The notes under the pieces are model-generated. The model had not been told where the DNA came from and made no database searches. It saw nothing but the letters and a program-made list of their open reading frames with translations. This document shows, in pieces, positions 11,523 through 22,972 of a stretch of 64,000 nt of DNA; the stretch's first letter is position 1, and each line of letters starts with the position of its first letter. The stretch covers positions 1-64,000 of the forward strand of contig JAPEVC010000143.1 in NCBI GenBank assembly GCA_027946555.1, read 5' to 3'. A program made the position numbers and the translations under genes. Origin of the DNA: Gnomoniopsis sp. IMI 355080 (lineage: Eukaryota > Ascomycota > Sordariomycetes > Diaporthales > Gnomoniaceae).

Positions 11523-12847
11523 ATGACCACAACGACGGTAAAAGCAACTTTCGTGAATGCAGCCCGGACTATCCTCGGACCGCTCACGACAAAGTTCACT
11601 CCACCAGCGAGCTGTGGATATGTTGCCGTACCGCCAGGGTCCAATGGATCCGCCCTCAGTGGTTGGCAAGCTCAAGAATGCGCATCGAATGGCGAGGGAT
11701 GGGGAAATGGAGTCGTAAGCTATCACCTTCAGTCATTCTCTCGCGTCCTAGTCGTTCACTCAACTCATGAAACCATTACCATGTATCTCTGCGGAATTTG
11801 TATGTTAATAATGTTCATATCCACAGGTCGATGCGACGGAATGCTGGCCGCCTACTACGGCAGGCGTTGCACTGCCGACACGGCCGTTTCACGGATGGGG
11901 GTTCTACTCTCCAGGCCTGATATGTCCAGTCGGTCATACCAGCGCCTGCACCGCTACTGCAAGCGGCTCCGCTGACTGGCCTGTACAATTCGAGATGATT
12001 GCTGGTGAGACGGCAGTGGGTTGTTGTCCGACGTATGTCTATCTGCACCCGGTGGTTGAGCTACAGCAATGTTAGCTCAACATCTCAGAGGAAAAGGTTT
12101 TGACTCTCTTTGCCCTCGCTAATACATTTGAACTTCAGTGGTTACACTTGTTTTGAATCTAGTTGGGAGGGATCAAGTTGGGGAGCAAGTTGCACACGCA
12201 CCGCTACCACTCCCGTGACAACCGCTACATGTAACACGGAGTCAATCATGGTTCCTGGGTTGGCCACTTATCCAAAAGTCGTTCAAGTTACGATGACCGA
12301 GTCCGAGTCCGTCTCAGGTGTCTTGTCCACGTCCACGGCGACAATTCAGACCATTGTGACGACTGTAAAAACAATAAGCAGTCTGAGCGCCTTTGCGCCA
12401 ATGGTCCAAATCAACTGGCAATCGACAGATCTTGCGACTGGCACGGCAGCGACCTCAGCCAGCAGCAGAAGCAACAATACCAACAACACTACCACTACGG
12501 CACCAGTTGAAAGTATCAACAGCAGTGCCCCTGCCCCAACTTCGTCGACAGAATCTGTGACTGCCATCGCCGTTGGATGCACCGTGGCAATCGTCGCCAT
12601 TGCAGCGTCGATTCTGTTCGCGATATTCTGGCGTCGACGTGTTCGGAAGACCTTGGCCGTGCGTCTCGCGGCTCACGACAACGGCGCGGATGGGGCTCCC
12701 AAACATTGGGAGGTACAGGATCCTCAGCAAAATCAGTTGTCTTGGGATTCGGCTCCGATTGAGCTAAACAGTCGCACGAAACCAGTTGAGATGGTCGGCA
12801 CGCAGTGCTTTCCTGAGATGCCGCCTGCAGCAGCCTCCACATTGTAA
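11523..12847 (+). CDS. Cys-rich, Ser/Thr-rich single-pass plasma-membrane protein
   Basis: Three exons (11523-11714, 11827-12032, 12139-12847) give 368 residues. The N-terminal ~150 residues carry about a dozen cysteines in phrases common to fungal surface proteins (TFTPPASC, GWGFYSPGLICPVGHTSAC, AVGCCPTGYTCFES). A Ser/Thr/Asn-rich stretch (about 160-265) that should be O- and N-glycosylated follows. One transmembrane helix (TAIAVGCTVAIVAIAASILF) comes next, followed by a basic stop-transfer WRRRVRK and a cytoplasmic tail of about 85 residues. No classical signal peptide is visible, so either an upstream exon is missing or the protein inserts through its internal helix. The layout resembles fungal wall-stress or surface-sensor-like proteins, but there is no WSC domain. 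Specific role unknown. Confidence 0.75.
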
Positions 12848-13781
12848 GCGGAACTACAGCTCAGGTGGAATGTCAATCGCATATCAAGTAGTCAAAAGTA
12901 TAAACCGCACATATCATCACGTTTAATCAGGAGTATGTCTTCACTGGACTTCTTTCTTGGGAAATTGGGCTAGTAATTGCTGTTAGATTGGCGTGGGATG
13001 GGGCAAACGTACGCAAGTCGGTACCGAGCATCCCACACATACCCATTAATAAGACTTATTAGACTTCACCATCTCACTCTAGGCTATGAATTTGCATCCA
13101 GTGCGCCCAGAGTCGCGGCGCTGACAGTCTGAAATCGAGGGAGAAGATATCGGCAACAGCGCTCAACCTAGAAACGTGTACAAATCAATGATGGAGAACC
13201 ACCAAATTTTGTTGGTGAGCAACCCGGTGAAACTGGAAATCGAGGTCACCAAGCATTGGCAACCCCCTCAGAACAAGCTAGACTCCGGTCATCATTTATC
13301 TGCATATTAAATGTATTCCTGATTGAGGTTGATTTAACATCTCCAAATCAACTCTCCCCTACAATGCAATTCAGAAATTAGCGTGACTGCTTGGACCAAG
13401 CGGCCAATGTGAAGCATTATGACTTCACTCTCTTATCCATTCATGGAGAACAATTGAAACATTTTATAGTGGGCCTTCGATTTGAATAATTGATAGCCTT
13501 GTTGGGACTTGATATATATACCTAGTACTACACTCTTTCTCTCGAAACAATTAAGCTAGAGACCACATTTGCATATAATTCCGAGACTTTGCTCCATATA
13601 TTACAGCCTTCGCATGGTTGCTAAGCAGCATCTTTGGTCTTTACCTTGATTCTATCATCTTTAATACCTTCTTTGCACTTCGATGCACAATTCCCTCTTC
13701 CTTTTGCCCAGCCACAAGAGCCCGAGAGGGCAGGTCTTTTGGTTCAGAGCGAGGTTATCAATGGCATTCCTTTGACTCCGA
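12848..13781. other. AT-rich intergenic DNA, no gene
   Basis: AT-rich and stop-dense in all frames. No motif recognised. It lies between the membrane-protein gene and a decayed gene. Confidence 0.45.
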
Positions 13782-14382
13782 TGTCGTCTTCACAGTCATA
13801 CGCCGGCATGGACGATGCCCCAGTCAATACCAGATGCAATCTACCAAAGTCCAACCTTCAACAACCTTTGCGATCAGCAGCTCGAGCCGACTGCCATTGC
13901 GGATTTTCCTCATGATCCCGAAACCCGGCAGAGTCTCGTTCAGGAGGTGTTTGCCGCCATGATATACCTGGGCGAGGACTGCGAGGACGCCGAGTCCAAG
14001 GAATCCATCAATTAAATTAATAAACTGACCCCTCTCGAGCTCGGACTGATGGCGTGGAGCGTTCTATTGAGCACGAGAGACTGCCAGCTGGGGTCGACTG
14101 GTACCCCGCCTGGGTAGGGCTTGGACCATTCAGAAGTGCTTAACGTTCTACGAGCAATTAGAGCTGCTAAAGTCTGCGCTGCGCTGCTTCAAGGCCTCCA
14201 TTGCCAGCTTTTTCGACTATCCCACTTTGAAGCGGCTGGCACTCAGTCCAGGGGCCGAGACTGGCAAGATTTGTGGCAACAATGTCGTCAATAGTAGCCG
14301 CAGACGCGACCTCGCACTTACGAAGGAGGAGAAAGCGAAACGAAACCCAAAGTCCGTATCCAGGCGCTCGAATAAGCAAGCG
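13782..14382 (+). pseudogene. Decayed copy of an uncharacterised fungal protein family
   Basis: A coherent protein can be followed only by changing frame and reading through stops. It starts MSSSQSYAGMDDAP at 13782 and shifts frame at about 13820 to SIPDAIYQSPTFNN...QSLVQEVFAAMIYLGEDCED. It meets TAA at 14013, then continues in the same frame with NKLTPLELGLMAWSVLLSTRDCQ. Another shift near 14100 leads to LGRAWTIQKCLTFYEQLELLKSALRCFKASIASFF, then YPTLKRLALSPGAE and a basic tail. The central 'LRxxKA ... KRLAxxP' pattern matches lineage-specific fungal proteins of unknown function. At least two frameshifts and two stops argue for a pseudogene rather than introns. Confidence 0.55.
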
Positions 14383-17300
14383 GTGAGTCACAACGCTGAA
14401 GGATTTCCGCATATCGTTCTTTGGTCAAATGTTTCATTGCCCAACACTGTTAGGCCGCAGCCTTGTAAGTCGAACCCTGTCAGCCCAGAACCTTATGTAA
14501 CCAGATCCCTGTCAGAAGAACATTTTCTATTGGCTGACGCTTACAGGGGTCTCGGCCCCTCAGCCTTCTCATCGAGGCTGCTCCCGCAGGCAAGTCAAGA
14601 CCCGACTATCCGCTCCAGATTCATTCCATAAGTCAGTCGGCACCGGCTTAGATTTTCAAAATGACGCAACTCGACGCCATAGGCTCGTCTCGAGACTTTT
14701 GAGCCAGGAGTCTTTTCATGTTATCAGCGACGCTCAGAGTGCCCTGAGGGTCACTGAGGCTTACAGTCAGCTCAGCCGCAGCACTCAAGTTCCAGCAAGC
14801 CTGGAATGGTATAAAATCTTTGAAGTTATTTTATGGAATAGATTCTTTACAAGAAGCGTTCGCTCAAGTTTTTGCACGAGCGCGCCAACAAGGACTTGCT
14901 TTGGTGGCATGCTGGTGTTTGCTGAAAGACTCTCGCAAGAGTGGCACTCTGTGGATATGATGCCTTTTCATCAGAGAATCCAATATGTCGACGACAACGA
15001 TTCATTGCACAATCGCCTTAATATACCAGGATCTTCTTCCATACATTGCGCGAACGCCAACCACCGCAACATCCAGCGGTAGGGGGTCTGAAAAGAGACC
15101 TACAGCTTGTTACTAATGATCGGCGAGTGAGATCGAAGCACCTCAGCGGGCTAATTCATATGACGAGCCCTAGAACTAACTCGGCTCCACGAAACCTGAC
15201 CTTGCGAAGACACCCGTGGACAATTTGCTGCGAGCGTCTGGAAGGCTTGAGAAAATATAATCGTATCATACGATTGAATTTGGGAGGTTTAGGGTCCATC
15301 CTAGCCTATCGTGCCCTATGAATTGCCCCATCGATATATGAACGATTTTGAAGATGCGTACCCAGGTACCTATCTGACGACGAGAAGCACGACTTTTTCA
15401 ACATTTTGTCTTCCCGTTGGAGACTTGAAGTTCTATCTCGGAAGCTATACTCTCCCAGGTGGCTTGCTTATATATTGTTTCCAGTCAAAAAGGCACGAAA
15501 ATAATCATTTGAATATTTTTCCCCAGCAAAACCGGAACAAGAGCTGAGAAATAGCGGGAAGCACCGCTTCAGCCCTACCATGCCATGCCGCCTTTTACCC
15601 CCCTTTATTACGGTCCAACCTATAAATATTTGCCATTCAACTTACAGTTCTGTTGTTTTTCTTATATCATATCTATAATTCTTATTATGATATTGAAAAG
15701 GAAGTACAGCTCACCACGGCTGCTCTCTTTGCTAGCCCGACTTGACATCTTTACAAATGCTCTTGATACCGACACGATGGATGAGTTCCCCGCGGCATTC
15801 TCCCTGGATCCAATATGCACAACCTGGTGGTCAAGAGTTCGTCTACAGGCGAGCTGGTTATCGACCTCTCGAAGGCAATTTCAAGGACCTGGAGATCAAA
15901 GACTTCATTTGGAAGCACACTGAGAACATCAAGCCAACTGAGGGCGGCAATAAGAAGGACACGAAGCTGGCCAAGCGAGGTATAAGGTATCTCGTCTCCA
16001 CGTATTGGAGTCAAAACCAACTGAATAGAGATTTTGCAATCATATGTTCTCCAAGTCACATCCTTGCGATGCTTACAATCTCAATCAAAGAGATCAAGTC
16101 GAGCTTCTGTCATCAGGCAGAGGAGCCTGGTTCAAAGCTTTGCTGGGCGTTCAATATAGCTAGGTGTCAATGAAATCCAGACCAGTGCCTATTACGCCCT
16201 GGCTCTAGCGGAGTCAGATTATTCCAAGACGTGAATTTTCACCGTGGATCTCGCAACATATAAACACATTAGTCCTTGGGCGATTCTCAGAACTTACCTT
16301 CTTTCTTCTCTCAAACCAAACGAACTCGTACGACACAACTCTTCATACACTTCAACTTTATACAAACACACACACACACAAGTCCTTCTTCGAAATACCA
16401 TCCAATTGTCTGCCGCGAACCTTCAGACGACCCCAATCTTCCGCACGACCCATTCGGGCTTCAACGATTCGATGCAGAGCATCATCATTCACTTCAGCGA
16501 CTCGCAGACGTTGCAGAACGTACGTTGACTCTCCTACCTCCTCCCGAATTTGCTGACTTGCGAGTATATTATGAGGAGACTCGCCTGGTGCACATGGCGC
16601 TAACGGATGTGCTTGTGGAAGTCCATACTTCCATGTGCAACACTTCGTTGCTCTTGGCCAATATCGTCCGTGGAGACTCGTACTTCACGGCCCTGTGTAC
16701 CTCTCAGCGGTTATCCCGGAGTTCGGGACAGAAATTAGCCTTTTGAGACCCAATGTAAAGGCTGAGGGCAGGAATGGCAAGCGGGGCCGTGATCCATGCA
16801 GGGCCTTCTGGTGGGCTTACCCAATCACCCCCCCCCCCAAAGGCACCACCACAAAACCCCAACCAATCTGATGGGATTTTGCTGGTACTTTTATTACCCA
16901 AATTTTCAGATACTCCCATTTTGAATTACATTACTGGAGGTTTGGGAATATAACATGCCGAGATCAGGAAAAGGAAGACCAATGAGGATAGCAGACCAGA
17001 CGGCAACCCCCAGGAGCAGTCGGCTGCTTATGGAGGTGACGGCGACGGCGACGATGACTCGCACTCGGAATAGAGTAACTCTGATTTAGCATATGAAGTG
17101 CTAACTGGTGATCAGGAGCATATGCCACTGGGTATAGATAACTTCATCACTTAGCTAACAGCCCCATGGTTATATTGGCTTTCGTGAGTCAAGCCTATAA
17201 AGCCAGTCTCATAACAGCGTCGAAATACTATACCTAGGTAGCTTTCTCACGCGCAACACGTTTCCGCACAAAGCCAAGCACAATCCAGCATTCGAGAACA

Positions 17301-17383
17301 TACTCCGTGTGCAATAATTTCCTGTACGACTCGAGTTCTATATTTGTACTCCAGCTGATATTATCTATCTGCTGCAGGCATTT
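14383..17383. other. Long intergenic stretch; unconvincing short frames
   Basis: Several 100-150-codon frames are open on the plus strand (14699-15082, 15742-16173, 16276-16746), but none has a domain, signal peptide or coherent splice partner. The 15742-16173 frame contains GYRPLEGNFKDLEIKDFIWK, which looks protein-like but is not recognised. AT-rich blocks occur at 15480-15720. TACCTAGGTA lies at 17231-17240. Confidence 0.4.
17231..17240. repeat. TACCTAGGTA palindrome
   Basis: Perfect copy of the 10-bp intergenic palindrome. Confidence 0.85.
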
Positions 17384-18022
17384 TCACAGATCAATATCAT
17401 TACTGATGAGAGTAGTTGAACTGCCAGTCCGGAAATGTCTTTGACAAATACGGCACATGCATATCCCACCCCAAATTCTCCCCAAGCAGCTTAAGGGGTT
17501 TGATAGCCACCGTACCATTTCGAATCCGAAACCCCACTCGAAGCCGACGACGCATCGTACAGAACGTGTCATTAGACAGTCCTCGATATAAGTCAGGAAA
17601 GTTTGTGCCATCCAGTCAAGGTCATTCACTCCAATGCGTGCAGGGCCGTCAAACATTTGAGTTTGAGGCCCGAACCAGACGAAGAGCCAGGTGAGATCTG
17701 TCTGATCCGGCGCCCAGTCGAATTGCCAGTCCTTGTCGGTATCAACGTCCTGCTTCCAGAGCTGCGTCCACCCATACATGGAGGCGTAACCCCGCTTTGT
17801 GGTTTGAACGGTGCCTTCAGCCACCGGAAAGATAGATCAAGACCACGCCTCTAGATTGTGACTCACCCGGGTAGAAAAGGTCACTGTGACGTCGCCGCGG
17901 CAGGGAATCGAAAAGGTGCGTTGAATTGTATCTGGCTGGGCCACAGGAATTGGAGTCGATAGGGCAGCAGAAGTCGCCTGGGGAACTCGGGGCAGCATTA
18001 TGAAAGCCTGTGATGACTCCAC
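17384..18022 (-). CDS. Hypothetical protein, gene model uncertain
   Basis: Two minus-strand coding-like blocks. The upstream block (18022 to about 17870) contains PRVPQATSAALSTPIP and FSIPCRGDVTVTFSTR and ends at a GTGAGT donor. The second block (about 17790 to 17590) contains GYASMYGWTQLWKQDVDTDKDW and TWLFVWFGPQTQMFDGP. Near 17600 the coding signal appears to move to another frame, which reads LSNDTFCTMRRRLRVGFRIR and ends KTFPDWQFNYSHQ at 17400. That implies either one more intron or a frameshift. No ATG opens the first block, so an upstream exon is likely. No family recognised. Confidence 0.4.
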
Positions 18023-18164
18023 AGAGCCGGAATGCCCTTTGACTGCTAGTAGTAGTCCTTGAGAAAAGTTAGTAGGTACTTGAGTAGAATTCCATAGACA
18101 GTGTATGTAGAATATGACTTAACACAGGTGCTAGGCTGCTATAACCTATAGCTCCATAGTGCCA

Positions 18165-18186
18165 TACCTAGGTACGTACCTAGGTA
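18165..18186. repeat. Double TACCTAGGTA palindrome
   Basis: Two perfect copies (18165-18174 and 18177-18186) separated by CG, together forming a longer palindrome. They lie about 340 bp upstream of the SesA-like/ankyrin gene. Confidence 0.88.
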
Positions 18187-18528
18187 TTCAGGTAGATAAC
18201 AAGCGTACGACCTGCTGGCTGACACCTCATACGGAGCTTTGACTCCGCCGCTATCAGCACAGCCTGATCTGCTGCAATGCGTGGGGTCACTCAGGACGTC
18301 AACAGCGACTGATTCTGGCCCTTGCAAGGTGGCGGAGTATCAGGCCTGGCCACGTTAGGGGGGGGGGGTAAGCTGCAGAATTGTGCATGCAGGCTGTGTC
18401 ACCTACCCACAAAACATCATCTCGAGTCCCCGCATCTTTTTCAGTTGTTTTCATCCTTTGACTCTTCTATCCTGTAGATACTAGAGTGGGCTCAATATCC
18501 ACCGAAAGTCGAAACAGAAGTCAACACA

Positions 18529-21037
18529 ATGTCTGGAATCGAAGCTGTCTTCGGGGTTGTTACTGGCGGGGCAGGCCTAGTGTCACTCGGCATGCAGCTG
18601 ACAGATAGCGCCGCGAGGCTGCGAAGATTTTACCAGACGGTCAAAGCTGCACCAAAAGCATTGAATGGGCTTTCTGAGAAGTTGGACACGATGGTCACGC
18701 TCTTGCACCTCCTCAATCAACACCAGAGTCTTCAGTCTCGGAACTTAACGCAGGTCGTCGTAGCTCGCTGTGTCGCAGAGTGTGAACGATGCTCGCAAGA
18801 CGTACAGGAACTGCTCGATAGAATACAAAGTCGCATGGATGAACAGCGGCTTCGAGGCAGAATCTACTTTGCTTTCAAAGATCAAGACATCAGAGAATTG
18901 TCAGACCGTCTGGAGGAGGCGAAGAGCTCACTGACGTTGGCATGCACGATACAAACTTCAGTGTCAACTCGGTACCTACTGTACCAAAGTGAAGAGCACA
19001 AGAGAAAACAGGATCACGCGCTGGCGCTTGGTGAACAAGTTTTGGATAGACTCCAGGCACGGGTGTTTCCAGATGATCAAGAGATAGTGGTGACAGGTTC
19101 TGCGGTTAGACTAGCAAAAGAAGGTAAGCCATCATCAACAAGTGGTACGAGCTTGAAATTAATGCTTACATGTTGACAATTTCGGAGGTATAGTGTCCAG
19201 GCGGCCTGAGGTACAAAGTGAAACCTCGTATCGGTTCAAACTTCATCTCCCGTATCAGCTCTGCCGTCGAGTCTGGAGTGCCAACATATCTCTGGCTCGA
19301 TCTCGTTTCACCGTGGACATACGGACATACAACTTAGTACCAGCAGATTCAAAGATATTCAAATTGTGTAGGCGAGGCGATCTGGCTGGCATTCAGCGAC
19401 TGCTCCAGGCTGGAAAAGCAGGGCTACTTGATGTGCGGCAGTGGGGGAGTGATTCTCTAACGCTCATTGAGGTCAGAAACTCCTGAATCTATTATTCTTT
19501 AGCCGAACTGATAATTATCCGGTAGTACGCGGCTCTGGAAGGCCAGATGCACATCTGTCGATACCTTTGGAACCAAACGACATGGCCAGACCACGCCATG
19601 GTATTGATGAGGGCTTGGGGCAATTTGGCTGTGTTTACAGGATTTACCGAATTTGATTATGATGTCTTCGCACCTGTTGATCCACACGAGGTATACCGCC
19701 TCTTTGTGGAAGCGCTAGGTTTCGATGTGGACATAAGTTTTCTCGACCACAACCGAGGTAAGGAGTACAGCTTTTGGCCCAACCACCAGTGGGCACTATA
19801 CTCACCAGACTTGGAATGTCTGACCATCATACTGCGACATCTCTTCCACGGCTGTCAATCGATCCCCATTCAGACCAAATTCGACTTAGCACTCTGTGTC
19901 ATACCCAACCCGTCTTTCTGCCTAGACGCTCCAGAGTTTCTCCACTTCCTTGGCTTTGATGCAGCAGACCGAAGCCTTGCAGCGCTGCGAAGCACAAACC
20001 GGGGTCAATCAATTTTACATTTTGTAGCAACTTGGTTATGCCATTCACTGGACAAGCGACAAATAAGTCAAGGTTGGATTGAGCTGGGGATTGAAGTCTT
20101 GAAGAACGGTGCGGATGTTTCTACTGCAGGGGATGACATCTCTCTGGGTCGTGTTACACCATTATTGCAATTCCTCGGTGTTTGGAACTTCTACATGGGT
20201 GTAATTCATCGCACCGACCACTACGATTACTTTGGAAGGGCTTTGGAAAGGCTCCAAATGTGGGCTGAAATGGTCTGTGATGCCGGCATAGACCTGTGTC
20301 AGTATGGAGCCAGGGAAGCTGAAGTCTGGAAATCATTGCCCGGATACGGCCAGTATGATAGGCGCGGTCATGGCTTTTTCATCGTGGGATCGCTGCTATT
20401 CGGGCCGACACCTGCGGATTGGAGTCTTGAGGTGCGGCCCCCTGAGCCGTCCCTCACAGTTTTCGAGTTACGCGATCCACCTGGCTCATTTCCTCAATCT
20501 TTGCCTCGGGATCTACATGTCCCAACCAAGATCATATGGGAGCCTACGTCAGAGGAGACAGATGAAGGTCATTGGGAGAAAGTCGCAGCGTGCACCTTGC
20601 CTTCTCAGACCATGAATCTCCAGCACGCGATCGCCGATTTCAAGCAAAAGGAACCTCCTGCCGTGATTGATTTATTTAAAGATACGCAGGATGATGCTGG
20701 TGAAATTGCACTCTTGATGCTTCGACAGCACAAAGCTTCGCGGTCGAGGAACTCTGCTTTGCGATCATGCAGTCAGCCGCCTTGGTCTCTCGGAAGATGC
20801 CTGGGAAAAGAAAGCCTCTATTCGCAACCTTCGGAGATCCGTAAATGGTTGCCTGACTGCCATCTTTGTGCATTTGACTCGCAATGGAGTTTGGAACACA
20901 GCGAAGACAAAATTGCAGAGGTTTGGGGTGCCGACTTTACTTATCCTCGGGACTGCATTCGGGGGCGCATGATGGGAAGTCGCCCGGTATCGGCTCAAGA
21001 ATCGACGGCATGGCGGTACGCAAGTTTTCTTGCTTGA
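18529..21037 (+). CDS. SesA/NACHT-N-like plus ankyrin-like protein, STAND-related architecture
   Basis: Three exons (18529-19123, 19188-19471, 19526-21037) give 796 residues. The first ~190 residues are helical and resemble the fungal N-terminal domain found on NACHT and P-loop NTPases (SesA/NACHT_N type). The start MSGIEAVFGVVTGGAGLVSL is typical of that class, and LNGLSEKLDTMVTLLHLL follows. Exon 2 ends and exon 3 begins within an ankyrin-like repeat (IFKLCRRGDLAGIQRLLQAG, then YAALEGQMHICRYL). The remaining ~450 residues are Trp/Cys/His-rich and unassigned. No P-loop, Walker B or NB-ARC motif is present, so this is not a complete NLR. Family knowledge: such N-terminal domains act as cell-death or signalling modules in fungal non-self recognition. 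Assigning that role here is inference. Confidence 0.72.
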
Positions 21038-21289
21038 ATTGCACGGTGCCAGGAGGGTTACGGGACGAGACCCAGACAGGGACAGAATGGCCACACTGGT
21101 CTCGTAGATTGCCCTCAAAAATGCGGAAAGATTGACTTGGAAAAGCTGCGTGTACCAAAGGAGTTGAAGCATTACCACCCCAGACGGAAAGTGGAACTTG
21201 ACTAATAGGGAACTACACTAGTTTAGTGGGAGAAACATTTGATGGAAAGTACCTACCGTACCGGATTATGGTGGCAAATAAGCGTTGGA

Positions 21290-21752
21290 AAGATCATATA
21301 TAAGGAATCGTATATATCCGTTATAATTCGATATATCCGTTATGCACTTAAGTCCCTTCCAGCTGAATTTATATAGGAGGTATTTCCTTTCCTCCTAATG
21401 GCTAAATCCATACGTTTGCTTCGAGACGAATTCTGGCCGGGACAGGGCCCGGGCCTCTTTACGACAAGGGCTTCTTTCGCTGGCCAGATAAATCGAGGAC
21501 CTATTACGTCGTATGCCTCCTCCTCTTCCTCTCCATCTCTATTATACTCTTCACTATCGAGTTAGACTCTTTGAGCCTTCGTAGGCGAGGTTCCCTTAGC
21601 GTGCCTTCCTCTTTTTGAAGTTCGACGCGCCTTCCGTTTTCGAAATATCTTCAAGGTAAAGCCTACTTACCAACCAGATTAGCCAAAACTACCATATAAC
21701 GGATATATAGCCTGCACAACGGTCATGCAGCGATTCCTTATATGCAACCTTA
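21290..21752. mobile_element. Small inverted-repeat element (MITE or DNA-transposon remnant)
   Basis: The left end has ATAAGGAATCG (to 21310) followed by two copies of ATATATCCGTTAT (about 21312-21343). The right end has the reverse complements in mirrored order: ATAACGGATATAT (about 21696-21708) and CGATTCCTTAT (21731-21741). The ~460-bp interior is different in composition. Read on the minus strand it has a basic-then-acidic coding-like stretch (RKARRTSKRGRHAKG... and EEEEEAYDVIG) broken by stops, possibly a transposase C-terminal remnant. Target-site duplications were not established. Confidence 0.6.
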
Positions 21753-22545
21753 CGGACGGTTGTGTACGAAGAATAATGGTTGTCAGACTCTACAATCTCC
21801 GCTGCGGTAGGTAAACTTGACAAACGGAAAGCAGTTGTTATTTTCAACGGATCAAGAAGAGGTCTTGATCTTGCAGCTTGTAGGCACGTGTTAGAGTACC
21901 TACCTAGGTAGTTAGGTAACCAATCTGTCCTGTTTCCGATATCTTCTAAGACCTATTTAGGTAGTTGAAAAGTCTTATGGGGACTCATGAATCCATGCGA
22001 AGCTTTTCGCCTCAAGAACAAAACACCGACTCGGCCATTGAAGATGGCAGAGCAGATGGCTCCACGTCGACATTGCGAATGCTTAACATAGTACGGTGCC
22101 CAGCCAGCGCCGACATGATAACGGGGATGATGATTACAACGAAGAATACGGTGGCGTGACATAGACCCGTGGGTACAAATATGGATATAAGTTGATGTCT
22201 GGCCGCTGACGTGACCGACTGAGGATCCAAAGAAGGGCAAATGTCCACAAATCGGGATACAATATGAATTAAGACCACAGTGACTCTACATACCCTATCA
22301 CGCACGTTTTAAGTAGTCGAGGAAATGGGATACATTGCATATATTGAACGAGAGCCAGACGTGACTCCAGCCACGACACCAGAGTAGGATTACAAATATG
22401 GACCTTTCATATCCCGGTGCACCAGGACTGCGCTTGCACCACAGTCTCTAAGCATGTTCCCACTTTTTCAAACGCCACATGCTATGTTTTTCAATGTCCA
22501 AATTACCAATGAATATGTACAATTGCCCATTAATGAACTGCCCAG
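21753..22545. other. Intergenic, TACCTAGGTA copy, no gene
   Basis: Contains TACCTAGGTA at 21901-21910, flanked by further TACC and AGGTA half sites. Short open frames have no recognisable product. Confidence 0.45.
21901..21910. repeat. TACCTAGGTA palindrome
   Basis: Perfect copy, preceded directly by TACC and followed by GTTAGGTAAC half-site variants. Confidence 0.85.
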
Positions 22546-22972
22546 TTATTTCGGGCACCCGATACCAACTTTTCCACTGATAGAGCAGCAATCGGCATCC
22601 TACAGCCTTGTTATTAGATTTGTTAAGCAATGCGTGATCATTGAATTCACTTACGCATTGTTGTGGTGTGACACCATTGTTGCTACAGTAATTGAACTCC
22701 TGGTCGAAGCATGCAGATGCGCTCTTGAGCTGCCGGTTGCAAGCATCTTCACTATACAAGACAAGCAAGCGTTTGGTCAGTCATACTGTCTTTCATGAAG
22801 TGCGTGTGCTCTACGATAGTAATGGCACGAATAGGAGGATAGTGACTTACTTATCTTGACCTCCCCAGCAGCAATCTTGAATAATTCCCTTCGATCCGCT
22901 ACATTTTGCAACAACTCCGGGAAGCATGCATGCAATTGCAGCCAGCCCGATGGTGAGAATGTTGGTATGCAT
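22546..22972 (-). CDS. Small secreted cysteine-rich protein, effector-like
   Basis: Three short exons (22972-22851, 22751-22655, 22599-22546) give 90 residues. A signal peptide is clear (MHTNILTIGLAAIACMLPGVVA), with likely cleavage before KC. The mature ~68 residues hold ten cysteines in the order C, CC, C, C, C, C, CC, C, with paired cysteines in IIQDCCWGG and DADCCSISGK, and end GIGCPK. Introns of 99 and 55 nt (GTAAGT/GTAAGTG donors, TATAG/GTAG acceptors) restore the frame exactly. Each exon alone is too small to notice as a gene. The even cysteine number and size fit a disulfide-stabilised extracellular protein such as a candidate effector or antimicrobial peptide. The function is not recognisable from sequence, and I do not assign toxicity. 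Confidence 0.78.

Noticed and set aside
15742..16746. Two plus-strand frames considered as exons of one hypothetical gene
   Set aside because: No splice arrangement joined them in frame and no family was recognised.
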